Below are positions 31,498 through 39,760 of a DNA stretch of 64,000 nucleotides, one piece after another (position 1 is the stretch's first letter; every line of letters starts with the position of its first letter). Both the position numbers and the translations under genes were made by a program. The notes beneath the pieces were generated by a model that was given only the letters and a program-made list of their open reading frames with translations, made no database searches and was not told the origin of the DNA. The stretch comes from Paracoccus kondratievae (lineage in GTDB: Bacteria > Pseudomonadota > Alphaproteobacteria > Rhodobacterales > Rhodobacteraceae): NCBI RefSeq assembly GCF_009301415.1, contig NZ_CP045072.1:283501-347500 (forward strand), given 5' to 3'.

Positions 31498-32408
31498 ACC
31501 GCCGCCGCTTTCTGCTTGTCACCGCCTGCGCCGCCTTGCCCGCCCGGGCATGGGCTGCGCCCCAGGAATGGCGGGGTCGCGCCATGGGGGCCGATGTCAC
31601 GCTGCGGCTCCGGGGTGCCAGCCCCACGCAGACGCGCAGTTTTTTTGGCGAGGCGGCGCGGGTTCTTGCCCATGTCGAAAGCCTGTTCTCGCTGCATCGC
31701 GATTCGGATCTGACCCGGCTGAACCGGGACGGGCGGTTGCGCTTTCCCGCGCCGGGGATGATCGAACTGCTGACGCTTTCCGGGCGGCTGCATGAGGCGA
31801 CGGGGGGCGCTTTTGACCCGACTGTGCAGCCCCTGTGGGTGGTGCGGGCGCGGGGCGAGGATGAGACGACTGCCCGCACGCTGGTTGGATGGGACGCGGT
31901 CAGATGGTCGCGGACCGAGGTGCGGCTGACCCGCCCCGGCATGGCCCTGACTTTTAACGGGTTGGCGCAGGGGTGGGCTGCCGACCGGCTGGCCGGGGCG
32001 GCGGTGCGTCACGACCTGACCGATCTGCTGATCGACACGGGCGAAATCCGGGCGCTTGGCACGCGCCGCTGGCCGGTGACTTTGGCCGATACGGCGGGGG
32101 CTGCCTATCGCCGCATTCGCCTGTGCGACCGGGCGGTGGCGACTTCTTCGCCTGCGGGCACGCTGATCGGGCCGCGCGGGTTGCCTCATATCCTTGCGCC
32201 GGGCGGGGGTGGGGTGTTGTGGGACACGATCTCGGTCAGCGCGGCGACTGCGGCAATGGCGGACGGGCTGTCCACCGCGCTGTGCCTGATGCAGCCCGAT
32301 GCTGCCTGTGGGGCGCTGAGGCGTCTGCCCGGCTGCCGGATCGAGCTTGCCGTCCCAGCGCAGGGCGCGGAATTTTCGGGGAAAATGCCGGCCACCTGCC
32401 ACGCTTGA
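31494..32408 (+). CDS. nirX: NirX, ApbE-type FAD:protein FMN transferase
   Basis: 304-residue exported ApbE-family protein and paralogue of NosX. It begins MNRRRFLLV followed by a hydrophobic stretch ending PARAWA, a twin-arginine (Tat) signal. ApbE features are the HVESLFSLHRDSDLTRLNRDG segment, GGAFDPTVQPLW, NGLAQGWAADRLA, LLIDTGEIRALG, and the C-terminal TISVSAATAAMADGLSTAL that binds the metal. It probably attaches FMN covalently to the periplasmic domain of NirI. The ATG at 31494 overlaps the nirI stop (ATGA), a tight pairing that supports this partner. Confidence 0.92.
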   Translation: MNRRRFLLVTACAALPARAWAAPQEWRGRAMGADVTLRLRGASPTQTRSFFGEAARVLAHVESLFSLHRDSDLTRLNRDGRLRFPAPGMIELLTLSGRLHEATGGAFDPTVQPLWVVRARGEDETTARTLVGWDAVRWSRTEVRLTRPGMALTFNGLAQGWAADRLAGAAVRHDLTDLLIDTGEIRALGTRRWPVTLADTAGAAYRRIRLCDRAVATSSPAGTLIGPRGLPHILAPGGGGVLWDTISVSAATAAMADGLSTALCLMQPDAACGALRRLPGCRIELAVPAQGAEFSGKMPATCHA

Positions 32409-32418
32409 CTTTCATCAA
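32405..32418 (+). promoter_or_regulatory. NNR/FNR-type box upstream of norC
   Basis: TTGACTTTCATCAA differs from TTGAT-N4-ATCAA by one base. It overlaps the last codon and stop of nirX and lies 64 bases before the norC start, the distance expected for class II activation of the nor operon by NNR. Confidence 0.85.
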
Positions 32419-32482
32419 TGAACGACTCGTCCCCCGGGTCCAGTCAGGAAATATCTGACAATAACTGATGGGGACCCGCGTC

Positions 32483-32935
32483 ATGAGCGACATCATGACC
32501 AAGAACATGGCCCGGAACGTCTTCTACGGCGGGTCCATATTCTTTTTTCTGGTCTTTGGCGCATTGACCATACACAGCCACATCTACGCCCGCACCAAGG
32601 CCGTGGATGAGGCCCAGCTTACGCCTTCGGTCGTTCTCGGCAAGCACGTGTGGGAACGTAACGCCTGTATCGACTGCCATACTTTGCTGGGCGAAGGTGC
32701 CTATTTCGCGCCCGAGCTTGGCAATGTCATGCGGCGCTGGGGCGTGCAGGACGATCCCGAAGCCGCTGTCGAGACCCTGCGCGGCTGGATGGAATCCATG
32801 CCCTCGGGGATCGAGGGGCGCCGCCAGATGCCCCGGTTCGAGCTGACGGATGAGGAATACCGGGCGCTGACCGATTTCCTGCTGTGGACCGGCACGATCA
32901 ACACCCAGAACTGGCCGCCGAACGACGCTGGCTGA
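32483..32935 (+). CDS. norC: Nitric oxide reductase small subunit NorC
   Basis: 150-residue membrane-anchored c-type cytochrome that passes electrons to NorB. A single N-terminal membrane helix (VFYGGSIFFFLVFGALTIHS, about residues 13-32) anchors the periplasmic heme domain. The heme motif is CIDCH at residues 62-66 and the methionine ligand is likely in the RRQMPRFELTDEEY loop. The ATG at 32483 (MSDIMTKNMARN) matches the known Paracoccus N-terminus; the upstream in-frame start at 32468 is less likely. It is first in norCBQDEF and downstream of an NNR-type box. Confidence 0.97.
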   Translation: MSDIMTKNMARNVFYGGSIFFFLVFGALTIHSHIYARTKAVDEAQLTPSVVLGKHVWERNACIDCHTLLGEGAYFAPELGNVMRRWGVQDDPEAAVETLRGWMESMPSGIEGRRQMPRFELTDEEYRALTDFLLWTGTINTQNWPPNDAG

Positions 32936-32947
32936 GGGGGAACAACG

Positions 32948-34336
32948 ATGAGATATCAATCGCAACGCATCGCCTATGCGTATTTTCTGGTGGCCATGGC
33001 GCTGTTTGCCGTGCAGGTCACGATTGGCCTGATCATGGGCTGGATCTATGTCAGCCCGAATTTCCTGTCCGAGCTTTTGCCCTTTAACATCGCGCGGATG
33101 CTGCACACCAACAGCCTTGTCGTCTGGCTGCTGCTCGGGTTTTTCGGGGCGACCTATTACATCTTGCCCGAAGAGGCAGAGCGCGAGCTGCATTCGCCCC
33201 TGCTTGCCTGGATCCAGCTGGGCATCCTTGTCCTGGGCACGCTGGGCGTGGTCGTGACCTATCTTTTCGACCTCTTTCACGGGCACTGGCTGCTTGGCAA
33301 AGAGGGGCGCGAATTTCTTGAACAGCCCAAATGGGTCAAGCTGGGCATCGCCGTCGCGGCGGTGATCTTTATGTATAACGTCAGCGTCACCGCGCTGAAG
33401 GGGCGGCGGACGGCGGTGACCAACGTCCTGCTGATGGGGCTGTGGGGGCTGGTGCTTCTGTGGCTGTTTGCCTTTTACAACCCGGCGAACCTCGTGCTCG
33501 ACAAGCAGTACTGGTGGTGGGTCATTCACCTGTGGGTCGAGGGCGTGTGGGAGCTGATCATGGCCGCCATCCTTGCCTTTCTGATGCTCAAGCTGACCGG
33601 CGTTGACCGCGAGGTGGTCGAAAAATGGCTTTATGTCATCGTCGCCACGGCGCTGTTTTCGGGCATTCTTGGTACCGGGCACCATTACTACTGGATCGGC
33701 CTGCCAGCCTATTGGCAATGGATCGGCTCGATCTTTTCCAGCTTCGAGATCGTGCCCTTCTTTGCCATGATGTCCTTTGCCTTCGTCATGGTCTGGAAAG
33801 GCCGGCGGGACCACCCAAACAAGGCAGCCCTGCTTTGGAGCCTTGGTTGCACCGTGCTGGCGTTTTTCGGTGCCGGGGTCTGGGGCTTTCTGCATACGCT
33901 GCATGGGGTGAACTATTATACCCATGGCACGCAGATCACCGCAGCGCATGGTCACCTGGCCTTTTACGGCGCCTATGTCTGCCTTGTGCTCGCGCTGGTC
34001 AGCTACACCATGCCGGTGCTGAAAGGGCGCGATCCCTATAACCAGGTGCTGAACATGGCCTCGTTCTGGCTGATGTCGGCGGGGATGGTGTTCATGACCG
34101 TGACGCTGACCTTTGCAGGCACGGTGCAGACCCATCTGCAGCGGGTCGAGGGCGGCCTTTACATGGACGTGCAGGACGGGCTGGCGCTGTTTTACTGGAT
34201 GCGCTTTGGCTCGGGTGTCGCAGTGGTCTTGGGGGCGCTGCTCTTTATCTACGCTGTGCTTTTCCCGCGGCGCGAGGTTGTGATCGCCGGTCCGGTGCAG
34301 ACGCACAGGGACGGCCATATGGAAACGGCCGGGTAA
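32948..34336 (+). CDS. norB: Nitric oxide reductase large subunit NorB
   Basis: 462-residue integral membrane catalytic subunit with 12 predicted helices, related to the heme-copper oxidases, reducing two NO to N2O at a heme b3/non-heme iron centre. The low-spin heme histidine His53 is in RMLHTNS. Non-heme iron ligands are in IHLWVEGVWE (His and Glu) and GTGHHYYW (two His). The C-terminal heme histidines are in AHGHLAFYGAY. Length and ligand spacing agree with the P. denitrificans protein. It follows norC by 12 bases. Confidence 0.97.
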   Translation: MRYQSQRIAYAYFLVAMALFAVQVTIGLIMGWIYVSPNFLSELLPFNIARMLHTNSLVVWLLLGFFGATYYILPEEAERELHSPLLAWIQLGILVLGTLGVVVTYLFDLFHGHWLLGKEGREFLEQPKWVKLGIAVAAVIFMYNVSVTALKGRRTAVTNVLLMGLWGLVLLWLFAFYNPANLVLDKQYWWWVIHLWVEGVWELIMAAILAFLMLKLTGVDREVVEKWLYVIVATALFSGILGTGHHYYWIGLPAYWQWIGSIFSSFEIVPFFAMMSFAFVMVWKGRRDHPNKAALLWSLGCTVLAFFGAGVWGFLHTLHGVNYYTHGTQITAAHGHLAFYGAYVCLVLALVSYTMPVLKGRDPYNQVLNMASFWLMSAGMVFMTVTLTFAGTVQTHLQRVEGGLYMDVQDGLALFYWMRFGSGVAVVLGALLFIYAVLFPRREVVIAGPVQTHRDGHMETAG

Positions 34337-34339
34337 GCC

Positions 34340-35152
34340 ATGAATGCGCATGTGAAACCCGCAGAAGGGAAGGGGGCGGATGTCCCCTTCTACCTGCCGC
34401 AGGGCGACGAGGTCGCGGTGTTCGAGGCCGCCGCCGCCCGTGATCTGCCGGTGTTGCTGAAAGGGCCGACCGGCTGTGGCAAGACGCGTTTCGTCGCCCA
34501 TATGGCGGCGAGGCTGGGGCGGCCGCTTTATACGGTCGCCTGTCATGACGACCTGTCGGCGGCCGATCTGATCGGGCGCTATCTGCTGAAAGGTGGCGAG
34601 ACGGTCTGGACCGACGGTCCCCTGACCCGCGCTGTGCGCGAGGGTGCGATCTGCTATCTCGACGAGGTGGTCGAGGCGCGCAAGGATGTCACTGTCGTCC
34701 TGCATCCGCTGACCGATGACCGTCGCATCCTGCCCATCGACCGCACCGGAGAAGAGATCGAGGCCGCGCCCGGTTTCATGCTGGTCGCGTCATATAACCC
34801 GGGCTACCAGAATATCCTCAAGACCCTGAAACCCTCGACCCGGCAACGTTTCGTGGCGATGGAGTTCGACTTTCCCGAACCCACCCGCGAGGCCGAGATC
34901 GTCACCCGCGAAAGCGGCCTTGATCCTGACCGCACGCTGGGGTTGGTGCGGCTGGCGGGCAAAATCCGCGGGCTAAAGGGCCAGGACCTCGAAGAAGGCG
35001 TCTCGACCCGGCTGGTGGTCTATGCCGCCAGTCTGATCGCCGGTGGCATGGCGCTGGACCGCGCCATCGAGGCGGCGATGATCGAGCCCCTGACCGACGA
35101 GGCCGAGGTCAGGCGCGGGCTGCGCGATCTGGTCGCGGCCATCTTTGGCTAA
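34340..35152 (+). CDS. norQ: NorQ, MoxR-type AAA+ ATPase
   Basis: 270-residue cytoplasmic AAA+ ATPase that works with NorD to activate NO reductase, probably by inserting the non-heme iron. The Walker A motif GPTGCGKT is at residues 42-49 and Walker B is ICYLDEVVEAR. VASYNPGYQNILKTLKPSTRQRFVAMEFDFP contains sensor 1 and the arginine-finger region typical of the MoxR/CbbQ/NorQ group. It starts three bases after the norB stop. Confidence 0.95.
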   Translation: MNAHVKPAEGKGADVPFYLPQGDEVAVFEAAAARDLPVLLKGPTGCGKTRFVAHMAARLGRPLYTVACHDDLSAADLIGRYLLKGGETVWTDGPLTRAVREGAICYLDEVVEARKDVTVVLHPLTDDRRILPIDRTGEEIEAAPGFMLVASYNPGYQNILKTLKPSTRQRFVAMEFDFPEPTREAEIVTRESGLDPDRTLGLVRLAGKIRGLKGQDLEEGVSTRLVVYAASLIAGGMALDRAIEAAMIEPLTDEAEVRRGLRDLVAAIFG

Positions 35153-35163
35153 GGGGTCGCGGC

Positions 35164-37083
35164 ATGGGTCTGCACCTTGAACCATGGGAGCCCGAGGAAA
35201 CTGTCGGCAAGCTTTGGCACGTCTGGGCCAGCGGCTTTGGCGCCCCGCAAGAGTTCGATGATCAGGCGGTGGCGCTGGCCGAGGTTTCGGGCAGGCTTGC
35301 GGTGCTGTTTCGCGCTTTGGGCGGCGGCGCCTCGGTTGAGATCCGGCCCGCCGCTGCCCGTTCATCTGCGCATCGTATCGGCTGGCTGCGGCGGCTTGGC
35401 ACAGTGGCCGAAACAGTCCCGCACGCAAGTTTTGACGGCGAAATCCTGCGCCTGCCCGAACGCCTGTCGGCCTTGCCGTCGCGGCAGGCGAACGGGGCGC
35501 TGTATCTGTGGCTTGCGGCCTGCGCGGCCCATGCTGACCTGACGCCTGCGTATGACGATCCGCTGTGCCGCGATCTTGCGCGGCTTGGTGCGGCCCGACG
35601 CGCGGTCGATGCCACGCTAAGGGACGCGCCGGGTCTGGCCGGACTTTACGCTGATCTGTCCCGGCTGGTCCTGACCCTGCGCCCCGTCGCCCCCCTGCCG
35701 CCCGCCGAGGCCGCAGTCGAGGCTTTGATACGTCATTTGCTTGGCGACCCCGCGCCTTTGCCGGGTCTGGCCCGTGACTGGCTGGCGGTGTTAGACGATC
35801 CCACGGCGCAGCGGGTCCCACGTGGCTATCGTCCGATGCGTCCCGTGGCGCTTTGGCCCGATCTGGCGCCGCCCGAGACGGCCGAGGCCGCCGCCCCCGG
35901 CGATGCGCCTGACGGTATCACCGCCGATCCGGCCAACGGGCGCATCTTTCGCGCCCGCCGACGGCAAAGCGATCAGCCCCAGCGCCGCGACAGCCTGATC
36001 CTGCATAAGTTTGAGGCTCTGCTGAGCTGGGCCGACCTGATGAATCTCAACCGGCATGTCGATGATGATGACCAGGATGATGCGAAGAAGGCGGCCGAGG
36101 ATCAGGAAGAACTGGGCCTTGGCCAGGTGTCAAAGGCACCGGCGACGCGTTTGCGGCTGCATCTCGATCTTGCGCCCGAGGATGCGGATCTTGAGGCAGT
36201 CGCTGGCATTCATACCTATCCCGAATGGGACGCCCGGCGCGGGCGCTATCTGGCCAGCCATGTGCGGGTGCTGGAAAACCGCGCGCCCGAACAGGACGAG
36301 GCACCGCAGCCTGACCCCCGTGCGCAGTCGCGCATCCGCGCCGTGCGCCGCCAGTTCGAGGCTTTGCGCCCGGGACGCCTTACCACCACCGGCCACCGCG
36401 ATGGGGATGATCTGGATGCCGAGCTGACCGTCCGCGCCGCCGCCGATCTGCGTGCCACCGGACAGGGCAGCGACCGCATCTGGCGCCAGTCCCGGCCGCT
36501 TGCTCGCAATCTGGCGGTGTCGATCCTGCTTGATGTTTCGCGCTCGACGGAAAGCGCGGTGACCGGGCGCGCCGTGATCGAGGTTGAGCGAGAGGCACTG
36601 GCGGCGCTGGCCTGGGGGCTGGACGCCTGCGGCGACCGTTTCGCGATCAACGCCTTTTCGTCGCTGAAACGCGACCGGGTATTTCTGAGCACCTGCAAGG
36701 ATTTCGATGAACCAATGGGCGTCGCAGTCGAGCAGCGCATCGCCGGGCTGCGTCCACGCTTTTACACCCGGTTGGGCGCGGGCATTCGCCATGCCTCGGC
36801 CGGGCTTGCACGGCAGTCGGGTAGTCGCAGGCTGTTGCTGGTCATCACCGACGGCAAGCCCAACGACCTTGACCACTATGAGGGCCGCCACGGCATCGAG
36901 GACAGCGCCATGGCCGTGCGTGAGGCCCGCCGCGCCGGACACGCGGTTCATGGCATAACCGTCGACCGCGACGCGAAAAGCTGGTTTCCACGTATCTTTG
37001 GGCCCGGGGGCTTTTCCCTTGTCCCGCATCCAGACCGGCTGCTGGCGGCGCTGCCGGTGATCTACCGGCAATTGGTGCGCTGA
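35164..37083 (+). CDS. norD: NorD, von Willebrand A domain maturation factor
   Basis: 639-residue cytoplasmic or membrane-peripheral protein that partners NorQ in NO reductase maturation, as CbbO does with CbbQ. The N-terminal 280 residues are helical and variable. A strongly acidic segment follows at about residues 298-318 (HVDDDDQDDAKKAAEDQEE). The C-terminal von Willebrand A domain starts near residue 447 with the MIDAS motif DVSRS at 457-461 and later VITDGKPNDLDHYEG. Its stop overlaps the norE start by one base (TGATG). Confidence 0.94.
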   Translation: MGLHLEPWEPEETVGKLWHVWASGFGAPQEFDDQAVALAEVSGRLAVLFRALGGGASVEIRPAAARSSAHRIGWLRRLGTVAETVPHASFDGEILRLPERLSALPSRQANGALYLWLAACAAHADLTPAYDDPLCRDLARLGAARRAVDATLRDAPGLAGLYADLSRLVLTLRPVAPLPPAEAAVEALIRHLLGDPAPLPGLARDWLAVLDDPTAQRVPRGYRPMRPVALWPDLAPPETAEAAAPGDAPDGITADPANGRIFRARRRQSDQPQRRDSLILHKFEALLSWADLMNLNRHVDDDDQDDAKKAAEDQEELGLGQVSKAPATRLRLHLDLAPEDADLEAVAGIHTYPEWDARRGRYLASHVRVLENRAPEQDEAPQPDPRAQSRIRAVRRQFEALRPGRLTTTGHRDGDDLDAELTVRAAADLRATGQGSDRIWRQSRPLARNLAVSILLDVSRSTESAVTGRAVIEVEREALAALAWGLDACGDRFAINAFSSLKRDRVFLSTCKDFDEPMGVAVEQRIAGLRPRFYTRLGAGIRHASAGLARQSGSRRLLLVITDGKPNDLDHYEGRHGIEDSAMAVREARRAGHAVHGITVDRDAKSWFPRIFGPGGFSLVPHPDRLLAALPVIYRQLVR

Positions 37084-37619
37084 TGCGGATACAGGACCTT
37101 CCCGGAGAGCCGGTGATCTGGGTGCTGATCGCCTCGGAACTGCTGGTCTTTGCTGCGGCTGCTACCGCGATGGCGGCGGTGCGGCTGACCGATCCCGCGG
37201 GCTTTGCCGCCGCGCAGTCGCAGCTGCATGGATGGATGGCGGCGCTCAATACGGCGATCCTTGTCACCTCGGGCTTTTGCGCAGCCCTGGCCGAGCGTGC
37301 CTGCCGGCGTGGCGACCGCAGGCGGGCGCGTATGACGCTGGCGCTGGCGGCCTTGGGCGGGGTGGGCTTTCTTGCGGTCAAGATCGCCGAATATGCCGCC
37401 GACCTGCGCGCAGGCCTTGGCCTTGAAACCCACCCGTTCTTTACCTTTTACTATCTCATCACCGGTTTTCACGCCGCGCATGTGCTCTTTGGGATCGGGG
37501 TTCTGGCGCTGGTCGCAATCCGCCTGCGTGCCGAAGAGGTGCAGGCCGGCGCGGCCTTTTGGCATATGGTCGATCTTGTCTGGGTGCTGATCCTGCCGCC
37601 GGTTTATCTGCTGGGGTAG
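37083..37619 (+). CDS. norE: NorE, cytochrome oxidase subunit III-like protein
   Basis: 178-residue integral membrane protein resembling subunit III of cytochrome c oxidase, with about five helices. Typical segments are GEPVIWVLIASELLVFAAAATA, a central ILVTSGFCAALAERA helix, and the C-terminal FTFYYLITGFHAAHVLFGIGVLALV with the subunit III histidine. It is not part of purified NorCB but improves NO reduction in vivo in P. denitrificans. Translation is coupled to norD. Confidence 0.9.
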   Translation: MRIQDLPGEPVIWVLIASELLVFAAAATAMAAVRLTDPAGFAAAQSQLHGWMAALNTAILVTSGFCAALAERACRRGDRRRARMTLALAALGGVGFLAVKIAEYAADLRAGLGLETHPFFTFYYLITGFHAAHVLFGIGVLALVAIRLRAEEVQAGAAFWHMVDLVWVLILPPVYLLG

Positions 37620-37622
37620 GGG

Positions 37623-37856
37623 ATGGATCTGCATCGCATCTGGCTGACCCTTCTGGCGCTGACGGCGGCGACCACGGCCCTGTCTTTTGGCTCGGGCGCT
37701 GTGGTGGCAGCAGGACTGGTGGCGCTGGCTTTCCTTAAGGCCCGCGCGATCATGTCGGGTTTTCTGCACCTTGACCGCGCACCGGAGTGGAGGACGGCCT
37801 TTACCCTGCCTCTTGCGCTTTGGCTGGTGTTGATCTGGGGGCTTTACGCCTTATGA
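37623..37856 (+). CDS. norF: NorF, small membrane protein of the nor operon
   Basis: 77-residue protein with about two or three membrane segments (LTLLALTAATTALSFGSGAVVAAGLVALAFLKA and FTLPLALWLVLIWGLYAL). A short positively charged loop between them contains SGFLHLDRAPEWR, like subunit IV-type prokaryotic oxidase proteins. It is the last gene of norCBQDEF, beginning three bases after norE, and it converges on the regulator gene with only 12 bases between stops and no visible terminator. Confidence 0.88.
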   Translation: MDLHRIWLTLLALTAATTALSFGSGAVVAAGLVALAFLKARAIMSGFLHLDRAPEWRTAFTLPLALWLVLIWGLYAL

Positions 37857-37868
37857 TCCTGCGCGGCG

Positions 37869-38543
37869 CTAATCCATCGCCAGCGCGCGCAACCCGGCGA
37901 TATCGGCGATGATAGCGCGGTTGGCCTCGACCTCGACCCCATGCTGACGCAGCCGGGCAAAGGCCCGCGACAGGCTTTCGGGCTGCATACCCAGGTGCCC
38001 GGCGATGAGACGTTTGTTATAGGGCAGGCGAACCTCGGCGCCGCCGCTTTCGGCATCGGACAGATCGGCCAGGAACTGCGCCACGCGCTGGACGCCGGTA
38101 TGGGCCTTAAGCCGCTCGATCTGGTCCACCAGCCCCTGCAGATGCACAAAGGTCGATGCCAAAAGGCCGATGGCAAATTCCTGATTTTCCAGCAGGAACT
38201 GACGCAACCGCGCGCCGTCGATCTGCAGCAGCGTGCAGTCCGAGATCGCCTCGGCCGAGACCGGATAGGGTTCGCCGCGCAGCACCATCGCCTCGGCAAA
38301 GCTGCGGTTGCGGCCCAGAATCGCAACCACCGCCTCGGCCCCGCTGGGCGTCAGCCGGGACAGTTTGACGAAACCATTCAGGACGATGAACACCGAACGC
38401 GCCGGATCGCCCTGCAGAAAAATCGTCTCGCCCTCGCTATAGCTGCATCGCAGGGCGTCCTTTAGCAGCTTGTCGCGCATCTCGGGCGTCAGCCCGTTCA
38501 GCAGAACGGACTTTTTCACTGCTTCGGGCGGGGGGGCGCTCAT
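37869..38543 (-). CDS. nnr: NNR-type Crp/Fnr regulator of nitrite and NO reduction
   Basis: 224-residue transcription factor. A cyclic-nucleotide-binding-type domain covers about residues 1-125, a long dimerisation helix follows (FVHLQGLVDQIERLKAHTGVQRVAQFLADL), and the C-terminal winged helix contains LIAGHLGMQPESLSRAFARLRQHG. The recognition helix E..SR arrangement matches FNR, which reads TTGAT. The N-terminal cysteines that bind the FNR iron-sulfur cluster are missing, as in NNR and DNR, which sense NO, probably through heme. I start at ATG 38543. Boxes of the expected type lie before nirS/nirI and norC. Confidence 0.9.
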   Translation of the reverse strand: MSAPPPEAVKKSVLLNGLTPEMRDKLLKDALRCSYSEGETIFLQGDPARSVFIVLNGFVKLSRLTPSGAEAVVAILGRNRSFAEAMVLRGEPYPVSAEAISDCTLLQIDGARLRQFLLENQEFAIGLLASTFVHLQGLVDQIERLKAHTGVQRVAQFLADLSDAESGGAEVRLPYNKRLIAGHLGMQPESLSRAFARLRQHGVEVEANRAIIADIAGLRALAMD

Positions 38544-38635
38544 CGTGACCTCTTTCACGGTTCGGCGAGTTTACAAGTTTCGCACGACCGCGCGCCAAGG
38601 GAAAGACCACGCGGACACGTGGCCTTGCCGATGCG

Positions 38636-39760
38636 TCACAATGACAGCCAGTGTTCGCGCAGGCTGAAGTCGGGGCCAAGCAGCACCAGATCCGCCGCGC
38701 GACCCGGAGCAAGCCTGCCATAACGGTCCTCAAGCCCAAGCAGTGCCGCCGGGATGGCCGAAGCCATGCGCAGTGCGCGCTCGGGTGCGATACCGACCTG
38801 ACTGACCAGCAGCGCGATTGCCTGCGGCAGCGTCAGATCGGCCCCGGCCAGGGTGCCATCCGCCAGCGTCAGCCGCCCGTCACGGCGCAGCACCTTGCGG
38901 CCGCCCAGTTCCATCTCGGTCAGGTTGGTGCCGGCAAAGGCCATGCAGTCGGTGACCAGAAAGATGCCGTCGGGCCGTGCCGCCAGCGCCAGTCGCATGA
39001 CCGCAGGATGGACATGGATGCCATCCGCGATCAGCCCCGCCGCCACATCCGAGGTCAGCACCGCCCCCGCCAGTCCCGGCGCGCGGTGGCCGATCTGGCT
39101 CATGGCGTTGAACAGATGCGTGGTGCAGCGGGCGCCCGCAGCAAAACCGGCCTGTGCCTCTTCATAGGTGCATTCGCTGTGGCCAAGGCTGACCACCGCG
39201 CCCGCCCCGGCAAGGGCGGCGATCTGCTGGGGGCTTGCTGCCGCGGGCGCAAGCGTCACCATCAGTGCGGGCAGGCGGCGGGCGGCGTCGCACAGCCGCG
39301 CCAGGTCCTCATCCGTCATCGGCCGGATCAGCGCCGGGTCATGCGCGCCCTTGCGGCGAGGGTCGAGATGCGGCCCTTCGAGATGCAGGCCCAGAAAACC
39401 CGGCACCTCGTTTTCGGCCGCAGCAATGCCAAGCGCGATGACATGGGCAGTCGCCTCGGGCGTGTCGGTGATCAGCGTCGGCAGCACCCCCGCTGTCCCA
39501 AGTGAGCGATGGGCGGCGCAGATGCGGCGCAGCCCATCGGCATCGGTTGAGCCGTCCAGCATCAGCCCGCCGCCGCCATTCACCTGCAAATCAAGAAAGG
39601 CCGGGGCAAGGATGCCTGTTACGGTACGGCGATCCCCCGCCGGGGCCTCGGCCTCGGGCAGGATGGCGGCGATCTGGCCGTCCTCGATCACCAGCGCATG
39701 ACCGTCAAGAAAGCGCGTACCGTCAAAGATGCGCGCGCCCGTCAGAACCTCGCGCGTCAT
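38636..39760 (-). CDS. nagA: N-acetylglucosamine-6-phosphate deacetylase
   Basis: 374-residue amidohydrolase producing glucosamine 6-phosphate and acetate. Visible motifs are LDLQVNGGGGLMLDGS near the N-terminus, HLEGPHLDPRRKGAHDP with a metal glutamate, SLGHSECTYEEA with a metal histidine, ARCTTHLFNAMSQIGHRAPG with another histidine, and the catalytic aspartate in FLVTDCMAFAG. The ATG at 39760 shares its first base with the stop of the SIS gene (TGATG); a GTG at 39763 is the alternative. It is last in the operon kinase-gntR-SIS-nagA. Confidence 0.95.
   Translation of the reverse strand: MTREVLTGARIFDGTRFLDGHALVIEDGQIAAILPEAEAPAGDRRTVTGILAPAFLDLQVNGGGGLMLDGSTDADGLRRICAAHRSLGTAGVLPTLITDTPEATAHVIALGIAAAENEVPGFLGLHLEGPHLDPRRKGAHDPALIRPMTDEDLARLCDAARRLPALMVTLAPAAASPQQIAALAGAGAVVSLGHSECTYEEAQAGFAAGARCTTHLFNAMSQIGHRAPGLAGAVLTSDVAAGLIADGIHVHPAVMRLALAARPDGIFLVTDCMAFAGTNLTEMELGGRKVLRRDGRLTLADGTLAGADLTLPQAIALLVSQVGIAPERALRMASAIPAALLGLEDRYGRLAPGRAADLVLLGPDFSLREHWLSL

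Noticed and set aside
32444..34705. 753-codon open frame on the minus strand opposite norC and norB
   Set aside because: It lies exactly antisense to two certain genes, is extremely rich in His, Gln, Asp and Pro, and has no motif. Long antisense frames are normal in GC-rich DNA.
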